NCBI GenBank assembly: GCA_002493305.1
Contig: DKYJ01000029.1
Location: 33,517-59,771 of the forward strand
DNA: 26,255 nt
Origin: Clostridiales bacterium UBA7103
Lineage (GTDB): Bacteria > Bacillota > Clostridia > Oscillospirales > Oscillospiraceae
Reading direction: 5' to 3'
The notes beneath the pieces are model-generated. The model was not told the origin of the DNA. It did not search any database and saw nothing but the letters and a program-made list of their open reading frames with translations. Shown here piece after piece: positions 1-7,326 of this stretch (positions are counted from its first letter, which is position 1; every line of letters begins with the position of its first letter). Made by a program: the position numbers and the translations under genes.

Positions 1-134
1 CGCGAGGGCGCGCCTTATTATCCGCAGTGTCTCTCTTTCTGCGCCGCTGGGCTCGGCATTTTCGTGCAGCTGCCGACGGAGGGCGCATATCTGCCCGCCG
101 CAGCGCGATTTTATCTCAGTATAGTTTATCATTG

Positions 135-1598
135 TCAAAACGGGGCATTGTCGTTCTCGGGCGTGCCGATGGCAAACATGCGCTGCTCCCCGCTCAGCTC
201 CATGCGCCCGTATTTTTCGAGAGAGGAAAAGATCGCGTCATACACTCTGACGCCGATCTCCTGCCAGCTGTGTCTTCCGGCCACCTGCGCCGTGTCGTTT
301 CCGCCGGAGGCCATGTATTCCGAGCTTGCCACGGTGTACAGTTTGTCCATTTCTAAGGGGCTGCCGTCCCTCATGGTGACAGCCTGAATTTTATGCCATG
401 CGGGCTTTGTGTGGTCGACATGGACGATAACGCCGGAAAACAGCAGCCCCGCATTGTTGCCGTAGCGCTCAGGGACATATACCAGCTCAAACAGCTCCCA
501 TATTTCCGCGCCGGTCATTCGGGTCGTGAGTACGGGATCGTTAAAGCCCATGACGGCGGTTATGTCCTCCGCTGTTACTGTCCCCGGCTCGATCGTACCA
601 CCGGCGCTGGTGGCGTTCATATAGGCAAAATCTGCTCCCGCCGCCTCCTGAACGCATTGTGCAAAGTAGTTTCCCAGCCGCGTCTCGTAGGAAAGCCGTA
701 TCTGCCAGCGTTCATCGGTGATCGCCAGTGGCTTTTCGAAAAAGTCCCTGAATTCGTCGGTCACACTGTCAGCATAGCGTTTGTATTCCGCTCTGGGCGA
801 AAGCGACCAGTCAGTCAGGTGTATCTTACCGTTTCGGCGGGTGATCTGCCTTGTCTCGCTGTCAAACCAGAGCTCCGCATGGCAGAGGCTCACGCCGCCA
901 AAGCCGCCCTTCATGACAACGGTGTTGTCCAAAACGGCGGCATAGTCGCCGGGGATATGCCCGCCCATGCACACATCGACCTGCGGTATGTTATCCAGCA
1001 GCTCCTTGAGCTCGCCCGATATGCCTCCGTCCTCCTCGGCATAAAACGGTATATGGGCAAGCACCACCGTCACCTCCGCCCCGGCGGCAAGCATTTCAGG
1101 AATATACCGGCGGGCAGCATCGGCGCAGGGGCGCGCCTCAAAGGGAGCGAAGGACGCCGCCGTGACCATATAAGGCGTATACTCGGTGGTCAGCCCCAGC
1201 ACGCCTATTTTTATTCCCTGCCGCTCAAGCATTATCCATGGCTTTGTACCCGGAATAAGCTCGCCCGTGTCCCTGCGGACTATATTGGCGCAGAGTATAG
1301 GGAAATCCGCCCGCCCAATACAATCGTCAAGGAAGCCCTCGCCCCTGTCAAACTCATGGTTTCCAAGAGTCATGGCGTCCGTCCCGGCAAGGGAAACGGC
1401 GCCGACCATAGGCGCGCCTCCCCAGAAGTTTGTGCTGAATTCGTCTCCCGCGTCAAGCAGGAGCGTACCCTCGGGATTTTCCTCGCGCAGACGGTCTATT
1501 TCCGTGGCAAACACCGCGTGCCCGGGGCCGCGCTTCGTGGCCCGCAGCCGCCCGGAAAAATCCGCGTGTGCAAGAATGTCCAGCTTTATTTCGCTCAT
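135..1598 (-). CDS. UshA/5'-nucleotidase-like metallophosphatase, cytoplasmic, variant metal site
   Basis: This 487-aa protein has the two-domain 5'-nucleotidase layout: an N-terminal calcineurin-like metallophosphatase domain (about residues 5-265) and a C-terminal 5'-nucleotidase domain (about 300-475). Visible motifs are DAGD (49-52), GNHEFD (N80, H81), AHIP (H182) and GGH (H214). These match the shared Asp, the Asn-His dyad and the metal-2 histidines of UshA. The family's DxH motif reads D13-F-S15, and the residue two after H214 is proline, so two ligands of metal site 1 are missing. The C-terminal GGIR motif reads GGTI. There is no signal peptide, unlike periplasmic or wall-bound relatives, so action on an imported substrate is inferred. 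It is the last gene of the ABC-transporter operon, 105 bp after the second permease and behind a strong hairpin. A GGAGG site lies before the ATG. Family assignment is firm; substrate is unknown. Confidence 0.85.
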   Translation of the reverse strand: MSEIKLDILAHADFSGRLRATKRGPGHAVFATEIDRLREENPEGTLLLDAGDEFSTNFWGGAPMVGAVSLAGTDAMTLGNHEFDRGEGFLDDCIGRADFPILCANIVRRDTGELIPGTKPWIMLERQGIKIGVLGLTTEYTPYMVTAASFAPFEARPCADAARRYIPEMLAAGAEVTVVLAHIPFYAEEDGGISGELKELLDNIPQVDVCMGGHIPGDYAAVLDNTVVMKGGFGGVSLCHAELWFDSETRQITRRNGKIHLTDWSLSPRAEYKRYADSVTDEFRDFFEKPLAITDERWQIRLSYETRLGNYFAQCVQEAAGADFAYMNATSAGGTIEPGTVTAEDITAVMGFNDPVLTTRMTGAEIWELFELVYVPERYGNNAGLLFSGVIVHVDHTKPAWHKIQAVTMRDGSPLEMDKLYTVASSEYMASGGNDTAQVAGRHSWQEIGVRVYDAIFSSLEKYGRMELSGEQRMFAIGTPENDNAPF

Positions 1599-1633
1599 TA
1601 CTGTCCTCCATCAGATTTTTTTGCAAAATGCGA

Positions 1634-1662
1634 CTTAAACCCTCCATAGCGGAGGGTTTAAG
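1634..1662 (-). promoter_or_regulatory. 12-bp intercistronic hairpin before the metallophosphatase gene
   Basis: Arms 1634-1645 and 1651-1662 pair perfectly over 12 bp around a 5-nt loop. On the transcribed (minus) strand it lies between the second permease stop and the metallophosphatase start. No uridine run follows directly, so it looks more like an mRNA-processing or 3'-end-protecting element, or a weak attenuator, than a full terminator. Confidence 0.6.
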
Positions 1663-1703
1663 CAAGGCGCTCCTTGTCCTTCAAAGGCGGAGCATACAGG
1701 CGG

Positions 1704-2522
1704 TCAGCCCTTCAAGCCCCCGCGGGACACGCCTGTAACGATATCCTTACGGAAGGCAATAAACAGAATGATCATCGGCACCACAACAATAGTAGCCGCC
1801 GCCATAAGGCGCTCATAGCGAATACCGCTGGTAGTCATGAACGCATAAAGTCCAAAGGGCAGGGTGCGCACCTCGGTGGAATTGGTGGCAATGACCGTCC
1901 AGAGGAAGGAGTTCCAGCAGGTGATGGCGTTTAGCAGCCCGATGGTCACAAGCGAGGGCTTTGCCATGGGCACCATTATACGCCATAGGTACTTCCAGTT
2001 GGATGCCCCGTCCACCCGGGCCGAGTAATACAGGCTGTCCGGAATGGAGAGAAAGAAATTACGCAGGATGAAGGTATAAAACACACTGGAGGTAAAGGGT
2101 ATTATCAGCGCGGGCAGCGTGTCTATAAGCTTCCAGCTTACAATGGTCTGATAGTTTGTGATGATGAGCATCTCAAAGGGTATCATCATCATACTCAGCA
2201 GCAGGGTAAACAGAAGGTCGCGCCCGGGGAATTTGAGCCTTGAAAACGCGAAGGACGCCAGAATGGTAGTAAACATTGTGCAGGCGACGCAGGCGATAGT
2301 GACTATCACGGAGTTTACGAAGTACTGCAGGAACGGTGCCTTCTGGAATGCGTAGACATAGTTTTCAAAGGTCGGGTGCGCCGGGAAGAAGGTTGGCGGA
2401 GTGGTGTTCACCTCAACGGCCGTCTTGACAGAGGAGAGGATCATCCAGACAAACGGGAAGATCATTATCAGCGCGCCGACTATCAGCAGTGCGTATATAA
2501 AAATTCTTTTCCAATTTTTCAT
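1704..2522 (-). CDS. ABC transporter permease, UgpE/MalG type
   Basis: This 272-aa inner-membrane protein has about six hydrophobic segments, the first at residues 10-30 (YALLIVGALIMIFPFVWMIL). The cytoplasmic EAA loop is clear around residues 165-195 (ARVDGASNWKYLWRIMVPMAKPSL), the contact site for the ATPase. Length and layout match the second (MalG/UgpE/LacG) permease of CUT1 family importers. It starts one base after the stop of the first permease gene, so translation is probably coupled. With the adjacent permease it should form the heterodimeric channel fed by the lipoprotein encoded at 7327-8652. The substrate cannot be read from the sequence. The UgpE label is by type, not proven orthology. 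Confidence 0.93.
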   Translation of the reverse strand: MKNWKRIFIYALLIVGALIMIFPFVWMILSSVKTAVEVNTTPPTFFPAHPTFENYVYAFQKAPFLQYFVNSVIVTIACVACTMFTTILASFAFSRLKFPGRDLLFTLLLSMMMIPFEMLIITNYQTIVSWKLIDTLPALIIPFTSSVFYTFILRNFFLSIPDSLYYSARVDGASNWKYLWRIMVPMAKPSLVTIGLLNAITCWNSFLWTVIATNSTEVRTLPFGLYAFMTTSGIRYERLMAAATIVVVPMIILFIAFRKDIVTGVSRGGLKG

Positions 2523-2523
2523 G

Positions 2524-3435
2524 TCAATAATTCTTCCATTTCCGCTGTAAGAACAGCTGAATCTCTGTCAGAATGAACACTATCAGGAACAGCACCACAG
2601 CGCTGGCCGCGGCTCTGCCAAGCTTCCATTTGACGTAGAACGCATCGTAAAGATAATACACAACAGTATAAAGGTTGTACGCCGCGCCGGGATTGCCGTT
2701 AAACAACGGGAACAGCTCAGAGAACACCTTAGAGGCGTATATCATATTGATAATGAGCGTGAGCCCGATAGTGGGCGCCAGCAGAGGCAGCGTGATGCGG
2801 AAAAAGATGCGCCCGCTCTTTGCCCCGTCTACCCGAGCCGCCACAGCGTACTGTGGATTTACATTCTGGAAGCCCGAGAGGATAAGTATTGTGGTCATCG
2901 GTATCATATTCCACACGCCGTATATTATCAGCGCCGCCAGATTGTATTTTGGGTCGTTGAGCCAGTTTATGGCAGTGCCGCCCAGCTTTGTTATAACAAA
3001 GTTAATTATGCCGTAGTCATAGTTATAAAGCCATTTCCACACAAGGCCGACTGCCGTTATGGACGTTACCATGGGAAGAAAGTAGCAGGTCTGGAAAAGC
3101 CCCTTGAGCTTCACATCGCTGTTGAGCAGCGTTGCAATAAGCACGGAGAGCGCCGTGGCAACCGGCACGACCACGATAGTGTAGGCCGCGGTATTTTTAA
3201 GGCCGTTGTGAAAGTTCGGGTCGTTAATGACGACCTTATAGTTGTTAAAGCCCCAGGAGGCAAAGTCCCCCGTGAGCATCTTATAATTTTCCTTAAAGGA
3301 TATAAGCAGAACATTGATAAACGGGTATAGCGTGAAGATGATTATGCCAGCAAGGAAAGGCGCGAGGAACGCCGCCGGCTCCAAAAAGGTGCGCGCGGTC
3401 AGCTTCTCTCCCGCTGCCGGTCGTCTGTTTCTCAT
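2524..3435 (-). CDS. ABC transporter permease, UgpA/MalF type
   Basis: This 303-aa membrane protein has about six transmembrane segments. The first is at roughly residues 18-40 after a basic N-terminus, and the EAA loop is near residues 205-235 (AVAARVDGAKSGRIFFRITL). Its length and the short N-terminal leader fit the UgpA/LacF type of CUT1 permease rather than the longer MalF. The start overlaps the stop of the ATPase gene by four bases (ATGA), with an AGAGG site five bases before it, and the next permease follows after one base. This arrangement indicates a single mRNA and stoichiometric production of both permeases. It is expected to pair with the permease encoded at 1704-2522. Confidence 0.93.
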   Translation of the reverse strand: MRNRRPAAGEKLTARTFLEPAAFLAPFLAGIIIFTLYPFINVLLISFKENYKMLTGDFASWGFNNYKVVINDPNFHNGLKNTAAYTIVVVPVATALSVLIATLLNSDVKLKGLFQTCYFLPMVTSITAVGLVWKWLYNYDYGIINFVITKLGGTAINWLNDPKYNLAALIIYGVWNMIPMTTILILSGFQNVNPQYAVAARVDGAKSGRIFFRITLPLLAPTIGLTLIINMIYASKVFSELFPLFNGNPGAAYNLYTVVYYLYDAFYVKWKLGRAAASAVVLFLIVFILTEIQLFLQRKWKNY

Positions 3436-4493
3436 GCCAGCCTCTCCCCCGTCTCTCTGTCAAACAGGAACACTCCCCTGTCCTTAAGGCTTATCTCTAT
3501 TTCGCCGCCTATTGTGAGAGGATAGTCGCCGCTTATGAAGCCGCGCAGCTCCTGCCCTGCGATTTTAAGTATGGACAGCTCGTCCTTATTTATGGAATAA
3601 CGCTCCACAACGGTGGCGGGCAGCCTGTTTTCCTCGGCGGGAACCACAACGCTCTCTGCTCTAACAGCAAGTATGGCCGGGGTGCCATCCTTTATCTGAC
3701 GGCGCAGGGGCAGCGCGTAGCGCAGCTCACTCTGCTCGAAGCGAAACTGCCCGTTCTCAACAAAGCCGTAGAGCTTGTTGATGGGCGGCGCGCCCAAAAA
3801 GTCCGCCGCGAAGAAGTTGACGGGCTGGTCATACAACTCTCTGGCTGTACCCTGCTGCTGCAAAACACCCTTTTTCATCAGAATGACATCATCGGAGATG
3901 GAGGAAGCCTCCTCCTGATCGTGAGTGACGAATACAGTCGTCACATTGCTCGCGCGCTGGATACGGCGTATCTCCTCGCGCGTCTCCACACGGAGCTTTG
4001 CGTCAAGGTTCGAAAGCGGCTCGTCCAAAAGCAGCAGCTCAGGCTCTTTTGCAAGGGCGCGGGCTATTGCCACACGCTGCTGCTGACCGCCGGACAGCTC
4101 GCCCGGCTTACGCTGAAGATATTCCGAAATGCGCACCAGCTCCGCCAGCTCCTTCGCCCGCTCAATGCGCTGCTTTTTAGGCATTTTCTTTATCTCCAGC
4201 GGAAAGCATATGTTTTCAAGCACGGTCATATGAGGATAAAGGGCGTAATTCTGGAATACGAGCCCGATATTGCGCTTATCCGGGCTGAGCCCGGTAACAT
4301 CCCTTTCATCAAAAAATATCTTGCCGGAGGTAACAGGGAGAATGCCGGAAAGCATGTTCAAAATAGTGGATTTTCCACAGCCGGAGGGACCCAGCAGGGC
4401 AATGAGCTTGCCGCTTTCAAGCGTGACGGACAGATTGTCCACTGCGGTGGAATCGCCGAACTTTTTGGTCAGGTTTTCTATCGTTATCTTCAT
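3432..4493 (-). CDS. ABC transporter ATPase, MalK/UgpC type
   Basis: This 353-aa ATPase carries Walker A GPSGCGKST (about 35-43), signature LSGGQQQRVAIARAL (about 134), Walker B LLLLDEPLSNLD (about 154) and the H-loop FVTHDQEEA (about 187). It also has a C-terminal TOBE/regulatory domain of about 115 residues, typical of MalK, UgpC and MsmX. It should energise the two permeases encoded directly downstream. The gene sits seven bases after the phosphodiesterase gene, whose TGA stop lies inside this gene's GAGGTGA ribosome binding site, and it overlaps the first permease by four bases. Having a dedicated ATPase gene differs from many Firmicute CUT1 systems that share an unlinked MsmX. UgpC-like naming reflects type only. 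Confidence 0.95.
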   Translation of the reverse strand: MKITIENLTKKFGDSTAVDNLSVTLESGKLIALLGPSGCGKSTILNMLSGILPVTSGKIFFDERDVTGLSPDKRNIGLVFQNYALYPHMTVLENICFPLEIKKMPKKQRIERAKELAELVRISEYLQRKPGELSGGQQQRVAIARALAKEPELLLLDEPLSNLDAKLRVETREEIRRIQRASNVTTVFVTHDQEEASSISDDVILMKKGVLQQQGTARELYDQPVNFFAADFLGAPPINKLYGFVENGQFRFEQSELRYALPLRRQIKDGTPAILAVRAESVVVPAEENRLPATVVERYSINKDELSILKIAGQELRGFISGDYPLTIGGEIEISLKDRGVFLFDRETGERLA

Positions 4494-4500
4494 ACCATCT

Positions 4501-5793
4501 TCACCTCAAAATTTCCTCTATTACCTTGCCGTCCACATCCGGCATTGTAAAGCCAAGCATACGCGCCATTGTGGGCGCCTCGTCCACCATTGGTCTGCTG
4601 TCTATCTCCACGCCTGGCTTCACATCTGGGCCAGCCGCGATAAAGGTGGTCAGCTCCCTGCGGGATGGATTGCCGCCGTGGGTCGCGGCGCCCACCTTGT
4701 GGTCGCCCGGGATACGGTGGGAGAATATCTCCTCCCCCTCGAGCTGTTCACAGAAGGACATTGGCAGGCGGCTTTCAATAATGAAGTCAAAGTCCCCCGC
4801 CACGTGGTAAATACGCTCAGCCTCCTCCTTGTCGTACACATAGTCCAACATAATATCCGGATCCTGCTTGAGTGATTCAAGATAAGCGCGCACTTTGGCC
4901 TTGGTTTTGGCATCGTCCGGGTTTTTCAGCTCAACATAGGCGCAAAGGCAGGCAGAGTGAGCAATGGCGTCATAATCCTTTATGCTTCCGTCCTCGTTGA
5001 GGCTTATAAAGCCCGCCTTTCTCAGCAGCACATTCATATTCAGCGCCTTGGTTATATCAGTCTGGCCGTGGTCTCCCAGAATGACGATATTTGTCTCCTC
5101 CAGTGTTCCCTTGCGGCGCAGCGCCTCAACAATTGCCCCAAACTCCTCATCATGCTTGCGAAGCTGGTTATAGACATTCCCGTCATGTACGCCGTAGGTA
5201 TGACGCGCTCCGTCAAGGTCACACATCTTCACGAGCATAACGTCCGGCTGGTCATAGTCCTCAAGAATATCCAGAGCCATAGCCATCGTCAGCAGGTCGA
5301 GGCTCCTGTCCGGCCCCTTGAGAAAGCGGCCGTGCTTATAGAAGTACCTATCCATCAGATTGTCCGTAGCCATACCCTTGAGATATGGCGTGGGATCATA
5401 TCCCACATACCCGTAAGGCACTATCATGGGCATGTTCATGTCATAATTTGCGCCGCCCGAAACAGGCCACGAAAGGGAGCATGTCGTCATACCGTGTTCC
5501 CTGGCACAGTCAAGCAGGGTGGGTACCTTTACATCGGATTTCTTCCCGTACCACGGGCTTCCATAATGCCCGCCGCGGATCACCTTCTCATTGTTGTCAA
5601 CGCCGTGCCTGTCAACATAGCAGCCCGTGATAATGCTTGTGTGGCAGCAGTAGGTCAGCGCCGGCCAAACCGGATGGATATTCTTCACCAGAGAGCATTT
5701 TTTCATATACTCCCCAAAATGCGGCATCTCCCGCATCTGCTCCACATCGCAGGAGCAGAGCGCGTCAATGCAAAATACAAGCAGCTTACTCAT
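4501..5793 (-). CDS. Type I phosphodiesterase/nucleotide pyrophosphatase (alkaline phosphatase superfamily)
   Basis: This 430-aa protein has the metal and nucleophile pattern of the NPP branch of the alkaline phosphatase superfamily. The pattern is the D10 metal ligand in FCIDALC, the presumed nucleophile T47 in PALTYCCHTSIITG with the following DRHG, D194 and H198 in CDLDGARHTYG, D241-H242 in LGDHG, and a C-terminal ATHGG histidine. Family members hydrolyse phosphodiester or pyrophosphate bonds with two metals. There is no signal peptide or membrane anchor, unlike eukaryotic ectoenzymes, so a cytoplasmic role on imported material is inferred. It overlaps the MBL hydrolase gene by four bases (ATGA) behind a GGGAGGAG site, so the two hydrolases are probably made together. 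A phosphonoacetate hydrolase-like or phosphoglycerol-releasing activity is also possible. Confidence 0.88.
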   Translation of the reverse strand: MSKLLVFCIDALCSCDVEQMREMPHFGEYMKKCSLVKNIHPVWPALTYCCHTSIITGCYVDRHGVDNNEKVIRGGHYGSPWYGKKSDVKVPTLLDCAREHGMTTCSLSWPVSGGANYDMNMPMIVPYGYVGYDPTPYLKGMATDNLMDRYFYKHGRFLKGPDRSLDLLTMAMALDILEDYDQPDVMLVKMCDLDGARHTYGVHDGNVYNQLRKHDEEFGAIVEALRRKGTLEETNIVILGDHGQTDITKALNMNVLLRKAGFISLNEDGSIKDYDAIAHSACLCAYVELKNPDDAKTKAKVRAYLESLKQDPDIMLDYVYDKEEAERIYHVAGDFDFIIESRLPMSFCEQLEGEEIFSHRIPGDHKVGAATHGGNPSRRELTTFIAAGPDVKPGVEIDSRPMVDEAPTMARMLGFTMPDVDGKVIEEILR

Positions 5794-7226
5794 TTTTCTC
5801 CTCCCTGATCCCTTGGAGAAAACACATGATTCTCCAGAATATACTCTTTATATGACTCCGGGATAAGCTGTATCCCGTCCTTGGGCAGCAGCCGCTCCGG
5901 ATTATATGAATGGCACGGTATGAGCACCCTGGGGTTTATCTCATCCACAAAATACTTCACCATCTGCGGATAGCCGTGACCGAAATAATTTTCGCAGAAG
6001 AAGGTGACATATTTAAATGCCGCCTTGTCAACTATCTTGCGCATATTGGCATAGGCCGGGTCAAAAGCGCCGATAGGTATTCCGTCCGCGTGGATATAGC
6101 CCGCGCCCTCATTAGGCAGGTCAAAAAGCTCCATAATATGGGGGTAACTGTTTTGGAGCATATATTTTGACGGCTCGGCACATATATCCTCATGACTTAC
6201 GACGGTGGAGTGTTCCGCCAATTCTCTGCGCCAAGGCGCGCCCACCTCCCGGTGAACGCTGGGCGAATCCGGGATATAAACATAAGGCTCAACACCAAAG
6301 AATTTATAAACTATATACGCGGCGTCCGGCTCAAAGACGCATTTTCTGCCAAGCTTCTCAGCCCAGCGCATAAGATCCTGCGCCATATCCATCTCCCGCT
6401 GATAGTAGTTAAAAACGCACAGCCCCTTCAGCTCCTTAAGGCTCTCAAAAAGCCCCTCGTGATATTCCTCCTCGGAGAGCATATTTTCCGGGATCGCGGG
6501 GTTGGGCATTATTTTTTTCTCATCAAGGTCGGGCACCATCAGCTTTAAAACGCTGTCCATAAAGGCAGTGCAGTCGCAGAGCATCACATCAATATCTTTC
6601 TCCTTGAGAAGCTCCATCTGCTTTATTGTCTTGTCCGCCTGCTTTGAGTGGAGAATAACATCCCCCGTCCAATGTATGGTGCCGTCAGGCGTGGTAATCA
6701 AAAACGCAAAGTCATAATAGCTGGTGTCCCGGCAAAGTATGGGCAGCACCTTTATCTCCCCCACGCTGATAGGTTCAAAAGGTGTAATATCCCTGTATTC
6801 TCTGTCCAGCGTCTCAATGCCGCAGCCGGTGGCTTCCAGCGCTCTCTCAATAATCTGGGCGTTGTGGTGCATATAAACGGGTATCTCCGGAGATAGAGTA
6901 CCCATAAGCGCCATATGGTCAAGGTGCAGATGAGTAATAAACACCGCGGTGTTTAAATCTGTTTCCTCGGCGCTTACAAGAGGAAAGTCTCCCAGATCCT
7001 CTCTGCGATAAATTCCGTCAATTTTGGGCAAGATGCCCACCTTCAGCTTATCTCTTATCCAATTTCTGTCGCGCGGCTCCACAATTGCGTCAAAAACCGC
7101 GGTTGCAGGGTCATACGCCGAGCCGAACTCCATAAGCACCCTGTCCTTGCCATAGGTAACGGTAAAGATAACTCCGCCTATGGTGTGCTGCCCGGCATAC
7201 ATTGTAAAAACTGTTTTCTTATCCAT
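5790..7226 (-). CDS. MBL-fold hydrolase, RNase J/beta-CASP-like
   Basis: This 478-aa protein has the metallo-beta-lactamase motif HLHLDH (H99, H101, D103, H104), a TGD motif (D189) in IHWTGDVILH, and a C-terminal region with FGHGYPQ and INPRVLIPCHSYNPE. That region resembles the last motifs of RNase J-like beta-CASP enzymes. The third metal motif, usually DH in this family, reads C-R-D167-T-S, so Asp may replace His. Length suits an MBL domain with an inserted beta-CASP domain (about 215-380). It is the first hydrolase after the binding-protein gene and is coupled to the phosphodiesterase gene by a 4-bp overlap. RNA processing is possible by homology. The operon context favours cleavage of a small phosphodiester or cyclic phosphate, which is inference. 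The ATG has GAGGG five bases upstream. Confidence 0.8.
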   Translation of the reverse strand: MDKKTVFTMYAGQHTIGGVIFTVTYGKDRVLMEFGSAYDPATAVFDAIVEPRDRNWIRDKLKVGILPKIDGIYRREDLGDFPLVSAEETDLNTAVFITHLHLDHMALMGTLSPEIPVYMHHNAQIIERALEATGCGIETLDREYRDITPFEPISVGEIKVLPILCRDTSYYDFAFLITTPDGTIHWTGDVILHSKQADKTIKQMELLKEKDIDVMLCDCTAFMDSVLKLMVPDLDEKKIMPNPAIPENMLSEEEYHEGLFESLKELKGLCVFNYYQREMDMAQDLMRWAEKLGRKCVFEPDAAYIVYKFFGVEPYVYIPDSPSVHREVGAPWRRELAEHSTVVSHEDICAEPSKYMLQNSYPHIMELFDLPNEGAGYIHADGIPIGAFDPAYANMRKIVDKAAFKYVTFFCENYFGHGYPQMVKYFVDEINPRVLIPCHSYNPERLLPKDGIQLIPESYKEYILENHVFSPRDQGGEK

Positions 7227-7249
7227 TCAAGCCCTCAAAATATTGCAAA

Positions 7250-7317
7250 CCGCGAAGAACCTCTATGCAGTTCTTCGCGGGTGTGTTTGTGCAAGAGGGC
7301 GCGGCGCGCCCTCTTGC
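7250..7317 (-). promoter_or_regulatory. Tandem hairpins between binding-protein gene and downstream operon
   Basis: Two perfect stem-loops lie in the 100-bp gap after the binding-protein gene. The first met by transcription is 7291-7317, with a 12-bp GC-rich stem and 3-nt loop. The second is 7250-7280, with an 11-bp stem and 9-nt loop, followed on the minus strand by a broken T-rich stretch (TTTGCAATATTTT). Such structures in malE/malF-type operons protect the binding-protein mRNA or partly terminate transcription. That would give an excess of binding protein over transporter and enzymes. Confidence 0.7.
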
Positions 7318-7326
7318 GGTTCATTA

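Noticed and set aside
1..134. Possible downstream gene start or terminator at the left window edge
   Set aside because: Only short Arg-rich frames and an imperfect inverted repeat (about 72-110) are present. There is no U-tract and no convincing coding signal, so nothing can be called.
393..1649. Long plus-strand open frame (418 codons) opposite the metallophosphatase gene
   Set aside because: It is antisense to a gene with clear family motifs. Its translation has no recognisable domain and is rich in Arg, Gly and His, typical of a shadow frame in GC-rich DNA.
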